A stretch of DNA of 64,000 nt from contig JAOTOM010004823.1 of NCBI GenBank assembly GCA_034440615.1, positions 288,501-352,500 of the forward strand, in the 5' to 3' direction. Made by a program: the position numbers and the translations under genes. Shown here in pieces: positions 23,321 through 33,234 of this stretch; positions within the stretch are counted from its first letter, which is position 1, and every line of letters starts with the position of its first letter. The DNA is from Ashinkailepas kermadecensis (Eukaryota > Arthropoda > Thecostraca > Neolepadidae). Under the pieces are notes generated by a model, which had not been told where the DNA came from, did no database searches, and was given only the letters and a program-made list of their open reading frames with translations.

Positions 23321-24872
23321 GGGGCATATTTGTCAGGGAAACATTCATTAGATTTGAGCATGAATATGGGAAGTATGTGACCTATGATAACTCGGCCAGA
23401 GACAGTCGATTGTACGGGACATTGGGGTGCTCCACCACTTCCCTTGGCACAGGGGCATCCCATCCCTCCTGTGGAACCCACCTACATGTCAAAATATTGC
23501 TTGCGTCAGAAAAGCACAAAATTCATACTGCATATTTGTATTCAATTACTTTTATTCTACTTTCACCTGGCATAGGCATTTAACGTAAATGCCAGGTGGA
23601 AGGAAAGAACTGTCATATGAACTCTATCAGACCAAAACTTTTTATTGTGGGCCTTGTGTGCTGTGGGCTTGTGCTTGCAATGGCATAACAATATACATCA
23701 AACAAGTCACTAGTATTGCCATGAACACTTTCCTTTTGCCGATATACGGGAAGTGCATCAGCGCCAATTTTTGTTATCTGATGCTACGAAATGTTTTGAC
23801 TTTGGCGGCCTGTAACTCGAACACTTTTTAGCCAATTTTCGTTTCCCTTGTTTTAAGGGCATGCCGGACATTTCTAAGCAGGTACACAAGACATGGCATA
23901 TATTGACCGATAAAATCGGGATTTTTTTAACGAAGGGGTGGGCGGATTTCGCCCCCCCTACAGTGCATGTGTTAAGAAGTGGCATGGTCTGGTACATTGG
24001 CTATTCTGGAACATAGTTCTTGAGCTCTTCAGCCAATCTCAAACTGTGGCCAGTGTGTTCAAATTTGCAACTGTCAGGAAAAGGCAAGGATGTAAATTTA
24101 ATGTAAGCCATTCAATTTAAAATTGATATGGCTTCCAAATCCTGAGGAAGTCAGTCATCAAAATCAGAGTTTGAACCTATTTCAAGGTACGGAATCAGCT
24201 GAATGTGGTTCCATTTCCATTGTCTATCACAATTTACCCTGGGATACTCTAATTAAAACTTACATACTGATGCCCCAGACTGCAAAGTATGGCAAGCAGC
24301 TTAACAAGGCATACCAGCATTGAAAAATGTATGCCAAAATGCACCAAGAGGGGAAAAAATATGCACCAGGGAGATTGAATGCATGCACCAAATGAAAAAA
24401 AGCATGAGGTAAGAAAATCAAGAGTTCAATCAATGTGGCTAAAAAATATGGTTGAAACAATGCAAAAAAGCACATACTACATGATTAAAGCACAAACAAC
24501 CTCCCACACTTCCCAACAACCTCACCCGCTCCTATTTCAAACCACATTAGACACTGAACTAAATTTCGCAGGTGAAACTTTGCTCAGTAAACACATTTGG
24601 CAGCTATCAACTGTGACAAGTATGGCACACTGCATAACTTTGCTCTCTTTTCAAATTCTTGCAATTTTCTCCTTGTGAGTTTTGGAATTGTGTGTGAGGT
24701 GTCAGCAGATTATAAGCCAACCCACACCAGGTACCATCCTACACCAATTGCCACACCAGCCTCACCACTGACTGCCCACCCCACACCCATGAAATCTTTT
24801 TGAAAGTGCCATACTTTGCAGTCTGGCTGATGCCTAACTGAGCAAATTTTGACATATTGCCTGGCTGCTTAT
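23321..24872. other. interval without a supported gene
   Basis: No exon, RNA or element with clear ends was seen. The segment around 23920-23965 carries a C-rich string (GCCCCCCCTACAG) that resembles the ends of the MITEs elsewhere in the window, but no partner end was found. CACACC-type strings occur near 24720-24790. Confidence 0.4.
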
Positions 24873-24952
24873 CTATATTTCAATTTGATAGATATTTGGG
24901 CTTGGGGTGCATCAACTGCATTTGGCATACAGAGCCCACTATATTTCAATTT
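24873..24952 (+). mobile_element. tiny retroposon, copy B, with 14-bp target duplication
   Basis: A 52-bp insert (24887-24938) is flanked by CTATATTTCAATTT at 24873-24886 and 24939-24952. The insert reads ATTTGGGCTTGGGGTGC, ATCAACTGC, GGCATACA, GAGCCCA, so it matches the copy at 26079-26134 block by block with about seven changes. Confidence 0.85.
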
Positions 24953-26021
24953 TAATTGGCATATGAACTTACATGAAACTGAGCATGCACAGTGGAATTC
25001 ATACACAAATGAACTTTTTTTTGCTATTACCCATGGTGGGTAAATTTGCATTGTGTGCTAGCCAAATTTTTAGAATAAAATGTTTCAACACATTTAGTAG
25101 CATGATTAGAAGATAATGTGACCACTCATTTCCATTCCAAATGCTTACTTTCAGCTGTAATAAATACCAAAAAAATGAGGCTTTGAGTTAGGTAATAGGT
25201 ATATGATGAATGGCAAATTTCAGGAAAAACCCAACCACCTCTAACCTAGCCTGGCCTCCTTCATATTTTTTTTAATCAACAAACTTTAATCTGTCAAAAT
25301 AAGAACTATAGCCTGATCTAACCTCCTCTTCAGATTTTCTATGTTGGTTTTTAGTTTAGGTGGTAATAATTATTTTAATTCCACTAAAAAAACTAGCATA
25401 ACCTAGCCTAGCCTGACCACTTCTTCCTCTGCAGAGGTAAAGCATGTGCAAATCTCAACTCATGAGCATCCTAAACTGCAATAATACTCATAAGTGTAAT
25501 CAGGGAAATGGTCAAATCACCAACACTCAGAGATTGTGATATCATCAAAAGGTCTCACATGGTTGCTAGACAATTGCAAAATTTTAGAAAGGAGCAAAAT
25601 GAACCAAAAATGTGCATTTTCCTCAATCACTGATTTTTGGTATGATTGTGGTCTAAGGTGCTCATGAGACATGCTTCAGAAACATATTACCTTCATCAAG
25701 CAAAGGAAGTGGGTAGTTAGGCTAGGTGGTAAATTTGTGCTTGAATATTTTTTTATTACAATGTTTTTAAATCCAATGCTTATAAATGTGGTTAGCATGA
25801 TGTGACCACTTATTTTCTCTGCAAATACATACTTCTCATTACAAATATGCATACTTTTCATGGAAGGCAAAATAACACCCAAAAATATGGGCTTCAAGTT
25901 GGGTAGCATAGCATACGAAGTAGGTGGTGTGTAAAGAACATGCGACATTTCATCGGAGATTGTCGAGAAAATAAACATCTCTTCGGTCAGCATGCTCTAC
26001 ATCGCGTATTCGGCCCGTGCT

Positions 26022-26168
26022 ATGTCGAGGATTGGCGCAGTTGGCTAGGGCGTCCGCTTTCTGTACAGATGGTGGTGGTTGGTTGGTTATTTGGGCTTAA
26101 GGGCGCATCGACTGCGTTGGTCATACAGCGCCCAACAGATGGTGGTGGGTTCGAATCTCGGCACCGTT
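26022..26168 (+). other. tRNA-like sequence split by a tiny retroposon
   Basis: An A-box-like TGGCGCAGTTGG (26033-26044) and a B-box GGTTCGAATCT (26148-26158) are present. Removing the 56-bp insert and one 14-bp target copy brings them to about 45 bp apart, as in a tRNA. The acceptor strands (TGTCGAG and CTCGGCA) pair imperfectly, and the D stem GCGC/GCGT is possible, but the anticodon arm is poor. It is more likely a tRNA-derived SINE head or dead tRNA than a working gene. Confidence 0.55.
26065..26148 (+). mobile_element. tiny retroposon, copy C, with 14-bp target duplication
   Basis: The insert (26079-26134, 56 bp) has a (TTGG)n head, then ATTTGGGCTTAAGGGCGC, ATCGACTGC, GTTGGTCATACA and GCGCCCA. 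ACAGATGGTGGTGG flanks it at 26065-26078 and 26135-26148. It sits inside the tRNA-like sequence, so it transposed after that sequence was in place. Confidence 0.88.
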
Positions 26169-26520
26169 ACATTTTTAACACGATCACGCAGTCGTTAGAG
26201 GTCAGGGCCGTTGGTTAATGTTGCACTTTATATTACTTTACACTATCATATGAGTTACTTGATGTAGTAATATTTGTCCATGAAAGTAAGAGGGAAATAC
26301 TCAATTCAAGCCTACTCATGCAATGAATATCCAATTGGACCATTTGGAATTGTCATCGTGGAACTTTGTCTCTGGAAGGGTGCTTCTGGCTGCAAAAATT
26401 TGAGGGGGCATTCGGTACACTGAAGGTCAGACTTCTTTCAATGCACAATTCTGGCTGAAAACCTGACGGGACACTGGGGACACATGCCCCCAGTGCCCCT
26501 TGTATCCGCCCCTGTCCCAG

Positions 26521-26592
26521 AAACAATTGAAAAGGATTCTGACGAACTGGAGTCACTGAGATGGTTCCATGACAGCTTCACGCTGCCCCGCG
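26521..26592 (+). CDS. candidate internal exon, unknown gene
   Basis: Seventy-two nt lie between the acceptor CCGCCCCTGTCCCAG and the donor GTAAGA. The single good frame (phase 1 at both ends) encodes TIEKDSDELESLRWFHDSF followed by TLPR. Its codon use and charged residues look protein-like, but I do not recognise the family. The acceptor tract CCCCTTGTATCCGCCCCTG looks like the terminal sequence of a MITE, so the splice site may be borrowed or coincidental. No neighbouring exons were found. Confidence 0.3.
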
Positions 26593-28925
26593 GTAAGACC
26601 TCTCACTTTTTGCAGGCATTCAACTTTTGGTATCTTCGAACCAAAGTAGTCATACACCTACCTCACAGTGAGGGTTTGTGACCCCATGAAACATTGCATC
26701 CATATCCAGTTCAAGTTGTTTATTTCAACATCCCGGTTCCGTACGCACTGCATTCCGTTACATTTCGAGTGCAAGCAACGCTACCGTAGGAAGTGCAGAA
26801 GATCCCCAGTCAACGTGCCTCTCACATAACGTTCACAGGGGGTTCGGCCACCTAAGATCTGAAACTAGAAGCACACAATTTGGAGGAATTACAGCTGTAG
26901 TGAACTCGCTGCAGTATACACTTCATGACCCCAGGTCAATATCTTCAGTGTCAAATGAGGTCACAATCGGCCTGCACTCCACCCCAGCCGGGACCGCCCG
27001 TACATACAGAAAGTACGCACGTTCCACTGCCAAACAGTAGGTAGAGACTGTTCATACGTACGCTCGCTACGTACACTGGTAGACCGTGCATGCTGTCGTT
27101 ACGGCCGGTAGTGCGGACCCATAGTGCAATTGTTACGGCCAGCATACAAAGTAATGTTGGAAATAAAGAAACAAATGTAAGCTAACCTAGCCATCCATGC
27201 AAGGAAGCATTCTTCTTTAAAATGGAAAATATATAACAACTTTTGTCTCAAAATTGTCAAATTGAATAGCTTCCCCGAGCCTAACCTGACTTGTTTTTGT
27301 TTAGAAAGCAACCAATTTATTTTTTAAATGTAAATTTATTTTGGTGCTGTGTAAAGAAAATACAAAACTTCACAAGGGATCATCGAGGAAATAAACATCT
27401 CAATCTCAATCTGCAGTATACATTTCATGACCCAAGGTCAATGTCTTCAGGGTCAAATGAAGTCACAATCAGCCTGCACTCCACCCCAGCCAGCACCACC
27501 TGTATGTACAGAAAGTATACACATTCCACTGCTGAATGGTAGGTAGAGACTGTTCATATGTACACTCGCTATGTGCGCTGGTACAGACAGTGAGTGCTGT
27601 AGTTAGTCAGTAGTACGAACCCAACATGTGATCGTTACGGCCAGCGATTTATTTTAAGAAATTCTGCAATGGAAAACAAAATCCTAACCTAACCAAACCT
27701 AACCCCCTTATTTGCTTCATGGAGGTAAAAGGCAGGTAAATTTGTCTTAAAAGGTGTTTTTTGATTTTTTGCAATTTTTATTTGGAATACCATTTTTATG
27801 AAGGTGACTAAAATGATGGGACCACTTATTTTCTGTGCAAATGCTTACTTTTCAGGTTGTGAGCAAAATAAGGCCAAAAAGTGGTTTTGTGTTAGGTGAC
27901 ATAGCATAAAAAGAAATCTTAAAAAAGCAACATAAACTAACTTAATCTAGCCTAACCTACCTTTGGATACAAAATTCCAAAACATAAAATTAGAAAAGTG
28001 TCCAGCAATTTATTTTCTGAAAATTATCAAAATAAAAAAGAAACCTAACCCAGCCAAACCTAACCTAACCTAATTTAAGCTGCCTCTGAGAAAAATATTG
28101 AATTATAAAAAAAAATTGCAAAATTTGTATGGAAACTTTTTGGCATTTTCATGCTTTAAGGTGGTAACAAGAAAAGTTTTTACACACATTTGCCTTCATA
28201 AAGCAAACAAATTTGTTAGGTTTGATTAGGTTAAGATCAGGGTGGGAATTAAGGCACTTCTTAAGAGATTTTATCTCTGAAAACATTTTTGCTTTCTGGG
28301 TTCATACTGGATAGGATGGGCTTCACATGTACTCCGACACAAATGTGGGAACAAAGATATCAATAAAAACAAACACAGAACGACACCCAAAAAAACGCTA
28401 GTTATTCCACTTACTGTCACCACTCAAACTAATCACTTTTTGTAGCAGTCAGCAGCCAGACCACAGCTTCACACACTGCATCAATCTCAACCACCGGAAT
28501 TGCCGACAACGCGCCAACAGCAACTTGCAAGATGATGTGCATGCGCACTGAAAACACTGTTCTCCGCCTCTGGAGCCACGTCTCGGAATACCTGTGTTCC
28601 TGCCACCCTATAGTGGGAAACTTTGACAGTTATAAGAGACATCCTCCGGAGTTCCAGAGGCCACCGATCATAATTGGCTGCATTAACATTTTCTGTTCTG
28701 AAATATGTCTGTCAACCAATCAATGCAAGGTATTTTGTATATGACATCATAACCATAAGCAACTTTGAACATGTCATACTGTAAACACAAGACCTTGACT
28801 GACCCTTTGCTTTGATCACATCCAACTGTGGCATGTGCGGTAGCAGAGTTGCGTTCGTATTACGTGGGAAATTGGCTGCGTAGGTAGGTATGCACTCTGA
28901 GCTGAGGATGAAGTCAAGGGCTTTC

Positions 28926-29261
28926 TTTACCTTTCGGCCAACACATACTGCCAAGGTTAGTGATTTGTAAAGAGGTGTACAGTGACGTCACCAGAGTCAG
29001 GGAAGTGACGTCACAGGAGTTGGGTGTCGATGTGCTAGGTTAGGTTAGCTTAGGTTAGGCTGGGTTGAGTTAGGTTAGGTTGGGTTAGGTTAGGTTAGGT
29101 TAGGTTAGGTTAGGTTAGGTTAATTTAGGTTAGGTTAGGTTATGTTAGTGCCGTCATCGACACCCGACTCCTGTGACGTCACTTCCTTGACTCCTGTGAC
29201 GTCACTGTACACCTCTTTACAAATCACTAACCTTGGCAGTATATGTCGGCCGAAAGGTAAA
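28926..29261. mobile_element. foldback element with a TTAGG telomere-repeat core
   Basis: The arms of about 105 bp are inverted copies. TTTACCTTTCGGCC at 28926 matches GGCCGAAAGGTAAA ending at 29261, and both arms carry GTGATTTGTAAAGAGGTGTAC and two GTGACGTCAC palindromes. About 110 bp of (TTAGG)n fills the centre. There is no clear target duplication at the ends. Confidence 0.85.
29036..29143 (+). repeat. interstitial telomeric repeat (TTAGG)n
   Basis: About 21 units of TTAGG, several with single changes, make up the centre of the foldback. TTAGG is the common arthropod telomere motif. It is internal here and is not a chromosome end. Confidence 0.93.
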
Positions 29262-29963
29262 GATTACCAAGCAGGGTGGGAATTAAGGCACTTCTCAAGA
29301 GATTCGATCTCTGAAAACATTTCTGCACTCCGGGTTCATACTGGATAGGATGGGCTTCACATGTACTCCGACACAAATTGAAATGTGGGAACAAAGATAT
29401 GAATAAAAACCAACACAGAAATACAGAAAAAAACGCCGGTTATTCCACTTACGGTCACCACTCTAACCACTTTTTTGTAGCAGTCAGCTCTCAACTACCG
29501 ATTGCTGAACCTCAATTTCCTCAAATCTCAACCTCAATTGCCGACAACAACACGCCGACTACAACTTGCAAAAAGATGTGCATGCGCACTGAGTACACTG
29601 TTCTCCGGCTTTGGAGCCGCGTCTCGGAAAAGCTGTTTCTGCCACCCTATAGTGGGAAAGTTTGACAGTTTTAAGAGACGTTCTCCGGAGGCCCGGAGGG
29701 CACCGATCAGAATTGGCTGAGTTAGCGTTTTCTGTTACGAAATCTGTCCGTCAACCAATCAATGTAAGGTAATTTTTATATGACGTCATAACCATTAGCA
29801 ACTTTGAACATGTGGTTAATAGTGTCATACTGTAAACAGAAGACCTTGACTGATCCTTTGCTTTGATCACATCCAACTGTGGCGTGTGCGGTAGCGGAGT
29901 TGCGTTCATATTACGTGGGAAATTGGCTGCGTAGGTAGGTATGCGCTCTGAGCTGAGGGTGAA

Positions 29964-30695
29964 GTGTGAAGTATTTTTGTTTGTTTTTCATATGGCTAGC
30001 TTTGTACTGAGCCAAAAGTGAAAGGAAAGTGCATTGCTCCTGTGAGTTATGCGAAACGAAACAGTGCTGATTATTACGAGTCACTGCCGGGCAGTGCCAT
30101 CCATTGTTCACTTCCTTGTTCCTATGTTTTGACATTTCATCTGACCAAAAATGAGAATGATATTACTTATGCATATTATGTAGGTCTGAGTTAGGTTTTT
30201 CTGGTCGGTTACTGGTAAACAGATTCCATGCATAAAAATAATGTCTATGAAAATGTACTCTGGAAGATACCGGTTTGCACTCCGACTCCCAACCCGGAAA
30301 GTAAGTTTCCCACTCTGTTACCAAGTCAAGTGTGAAGTATTTTTGTTTGTTTTTCATATGGCTAGCCTTGTACTGAGACCAACAGTGAAAGGAAAATGCA
30401 TTTCTCCTGTGAGTTATAAGAAACGAAACAGTGCTGATTATTACGGGTCACTGCCAGGCAGTGCCATCCATTGTTCACTTCTTTGTTTGTATGTTTTGGC
30501 ATTTGATTTGACCAAAAATGAGAATGATATTACTTATGCATATTATGTATGCATTTTATGTAGGTACTGATTTAGGTTTTCTGGTCAGTTACTGGTAAAC
30601 AGATTCCATGCATAAACAAATAATGTCCATGAAAATGTACTCCGGAAGAAATCGGTATGCACTCAGACTCCCAACCCGGAAAGTAAGTTTCCCAC
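29964..30695. repeat. 366-bp tandem duplication
   Basis: GTGTGAAGTATTTTTGTTTG begins at 29964 and again at 30330. The two units then match along their length (CATATGGCTAGC, GTGCCATCCATTGTTCACTT, AACCCGGAAAGTAAGTTTCC), with a few percent difference. No gene was found. Confidence 0.92.
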
Positions 30696-31428
30696 TATGG
30701 TTAAGATAGTTTAGGTTCTTAAGTTGGAAAAATTATCAAAAATATTAGGAATTTTTTCTTTAAAAATACCATTTGCACAGAAAATAAATGATCCAATCAT
30801 CTTAGTCACTTTCATAAGCATGGTATTCCAAATAAAAATTCCCAAAAAAATGAAAAAACACATTTTAAGACAATAATACCAGGTGTGTAAAACTTGCATC
30901 CTGGATACCTTAAACTGCAATAGGTAATAAATACCCTATCACTGTGCAGATGCAGACTGGCTACTCCACATCAAATTGTTTATCTTTAGCACAATTACTC
31001 AATGAAACTACTCATTCCTCTGCTCATAATGCATCCATCTGATACCCCGCTGTCCACATACGAGGGAGTACCTAGGTACCTACTTCAACTTTAACTTACA
31101 ATCAGGGGCCTCTTCTGGTTCCCATGATATGTAGTTTTGTCCGAGTGATACTTTATGGCCGACGGAATTTATTTGAAAATAGTCTTGCCGCTGAGGAGGT
31201 CCAACCCTACGAGTAGCACGAACTTCAACCTCCTCCATTGTCATGCCAAATTTCGCACGGAAGAACAGTTTAAACCAGATGCCCAACGGTTTCGAAACAC
31301 CGCCCCACACTCCCCTCCCACGCCCACTCCAGCAAGACACGCGCAGGGGAGGAATGAATTAGGCGGGGCCTTGGGCGGTGCCCTCCAATATCGTTTGCAA
31401 CCGGTGACGTCACATGGGCTGGATAATA
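30696..31428. other. interval without a supported gene
   Basis: This is AT-rich to 31080, then of mixed composition. A minus-strand frame at 31340-31080 is open for 86 codons but shows no motif. Confidence 0.4.
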
Positions 31429-31634
31429 GCCGGCTCAAGGCTACAGAACACCAGGTAGAACGCTCCGCTTCCCAAAAAGGGAGACGCTTGAGCCGACCAT
31501 CAATTATATAAACTTGAGCCGACCAATCAGCGTTTGACGACCTCCGCCGATCGTGGCAATAGTAAAGGCATTGTGTGTAAATAAAATATATATACGACCT
31601 TCAATATACCAGGTACTGAGTTGACATCAAAAGT

Positions 31635-31688
31635 AACGTTAAAGGTTATACTTTATTGCTCAACGTTTCGGCCAGAGGCCATCGTCAG
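31635..31688 (-). ncRNA. hammerhead ribozyme motif, Penelope copy A
   Basis: On the minus strand the core CTGACGA is followed by a GGCC-TCT-GGCC stem-loop (one unpaired T before it) and GAAA. A stem III is then formed by ACGTT and the AACGT at 31636-31640, with a UH cleavage position next to it. Penelope-like elements are known to carry hammerheads in their terminal repeats. Stem I is weak, so activity is not certain. Confidence 0.7.
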
Positions 31689-31966
31689 GAGTGATGAAAA
31701 AAGCTCAAGCTTAAAACATTGAAAAAATCACGCGGGAAAAAAGCGTGCAAAAAGACACGTGGAATGCAGAAAAGCCTCCTCAGTGGTGCAGACACTCACA
31801 GAAACTCCAAACCAGAAACATACCATGTCAAGAAGGAATCCTCTGAGGAAGCCCGAGCCGATGGTCCATATACATATCGATGCATACACTCACGCACATA
31901 TATAGACATATATCCAATATAACGTGTAATACATACTATAAGTATATAATTTATGTTTATGTAAAT

Positions 31967-33211
31967 TTATGTGATATACCAAGACGTCGTTTGCGTGTTT
32001 AGTTGCGGCCGTAGATTACGTATATGTAGAGATTCGAGGACCTTCAGATCAGCGTTGTCCCTGGCTGTTGCTAGAATTTCTACTTTGAAGTTTGTGTTAG
32101 TGTCGCTGTGTTCCATGTTAGAATGTTTGTCGATCATGTGTTCGCCTAAAGGTGTGTATGCTCTCCGAAGTCTGGCATCTCCCAAGTGCTCATTGTACCT
32201 ATCCCTGATGCTACGTTTGGTTTCACCGACGTAAAATGTTCCAAGACAGCGATTGCACGTTATTTTGTAAACTACGTGTTTCCGTGTGCATCTACCTTTG
32301 AACCCCTTGATACAGGTGTGGCACGTTCTCCTACCAGCAGGGCATGGCGGCATTTCCAGGGCTGAGCGGACCAGGTAGGATTTCAGCGTAGGTCCGCTAG
32401 TCCAGGCTACCCTAACATGGTTTAGATGACACGAACGGATGGCTGCGTTTACCTGTCGACATAGTTGGTCATCGACAAAAGGAAGTCTCATGTAAACATA
32501 GTTGGGATTGCTACCTGCTCGATGCCGACGTTGCCCACCTATCCTACTACTGTTGTGAGGGTGAACAGCACGAGCGGCGGAGTGTACCCAATGTGCTGCG
32601 TATCCGTTTTCCAGGAAAAGAGTCATCATCTTCGCAAGGCTCCGCTCGCATGAAACAGTATCGGAGGAGATTCGTGCTGCTCTCCTCATTTGGGATGTTA
32701 GAACGGCCTTTTTAGTGGCCATCGGGTGGGCCGAATCATAGTGCAAGATGATGGGGGCTGCCATTGGTTTCAAGTACAGCTCGGTGGTGTAGCTCCCGTC
32801 AGCCTGAACTGCAAACAACGTGTCAAGGAAAGGAATCGAATTGCTATGACCAGTGTGTTCTAAGGTAAACTTGATGCTGGAATGCTGTTGGTTAATTTCT
32901 GCAAAGAAGTCTAGCAGAGAGGCCAAGCCATGTGTCCAAACACCAAAAATATCGTCCATATACCTCATGTAGAGAGCTGGTTTCAAATCATACGAAGCTA
33001 AGAAGATCGACTCAAGGCGGTGCATAAAAGCAATCGCTAAAGGAGGTGCACATCGGTTACCCATAGCCACTCCCTGTGTCTGCTTGTACATGGAGCTACC
33101 GAAACGTATGAGGTTATTGCTGAAAATATGTGTTAGTAATTTCACACAGTCCTGTGCCCCAATCCCGAAAAGACAAATATCATCCAGATTGTCCTCGATT
33201 AGACGAATCAC
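31967..33211 (-). CDS. Penelope-like RT plus GIY-YIG endonuclease, copy A (5' truncated)
   Basis: An intact 414-codon frame encodes the C-terminal two-thirds of a Penelope-like polyprotein. Reverse transcriptase blocks are present: GVAMGNRCAPPLAIAFMHRL, then YMRYMDDIFGVW with the catalytic YxDD, and FTLEHTGHSNSIPFLDTLF. A Cys-rich link (CHTC, then CNRC) precedes a GIY-YIG nuclease domain with VVYKITCN, GTFYVGETKRSIRDRYNEH and the downstream Glu-bearing helix. The enzyme would copy element RNA at a nicked site. The upstream coding region is lost at the junction near 33235, so this copy lacks the N-terminal part and the first RT blocks. Compared with copy B it has no stops in this region. Confidence 0.92.
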   Translation of the reverse strand: MIRLIEDNLDDICLFGIGAQDCVKLLTHIFSNNLIRFGSSMYKQTQGVAMGNRCAPPLAIAFMHRLESIFLASYDLKPALYMRYMDDIFGVWTHGLASLLDFFAEINQQHSSIKFTLEHTGHSNSIPFLDTLFAVQADGSYTTELYLKPMAAPIILHYDSAHPMATKKAVLTSQMRRAARISSDTVSCERSLAKMMTLFLENGYAAHWVHSAARAVHPHNSSRIGGQRRHRAGSNPNYVYMRLPFVDDQLCRQVNAAIRSCHLNHVRVAWTSGPTLKSYLVRSALEMPPCPAGRRTCHTCIKGFKGRCTRKHVVYKITCNRCLGTFYVGETKRSIRDRYNEHLGDARLRRAYTPLGEHMIDKHSNMEHSDTNTNFKVEILATARDNADLKVLESLHIRNLRPQLNTQTTSWYIT

Positions 33212-33234
33212 AACATCTATTCCCTCCTTTATCG

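Larger units (their letters stand above)
24953..28239. repeat. AT-rich duplicated DNA with degenerate TAACC strings
   Basis: A block of about 240 bp at 26885-27125 recurs at 27408-27640 (shared CTGCAGTATAC, CATGACCC, GTAGGTAGAGACTGTTCAT, GTTACGGCCAGC). A second family with ACCACTTATTTTCT, GCAAATGCTTACTTTTCA-like and GTTAGGT blocks occurs near 25130, 25810 and 27830. Strings such as CCTAACCTAACC appear at 25230-25440, 27690-27715 and 28030-28070. No coding sequence is supported apart from the candidate exon at 26521-26592. Confidence 0.7.
28240..29963. repeat. ~690-bp direct duplication interrupted by a foldback element
   Basis: Copy 1 (about 28240-28925) and copy 2 (about 29270-29963) share long blocks, including CAGGGTGGGAATTAAGGCAC at the start, TTCTCCG near a GATGTGCATGCGCACTGA segment, and GGCTGCGTAGGTAGGTATGC at the end. 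A 336-bp foldback element lies exactly between them. Confidence 0.85.

Noticed and set aside
29036..29143. Chromosome end
   Set aside because: The TTAGG run is only about 110 bp, is degenerate, and is enclosed by inverted arms and duplicated unique sequence on both sides.
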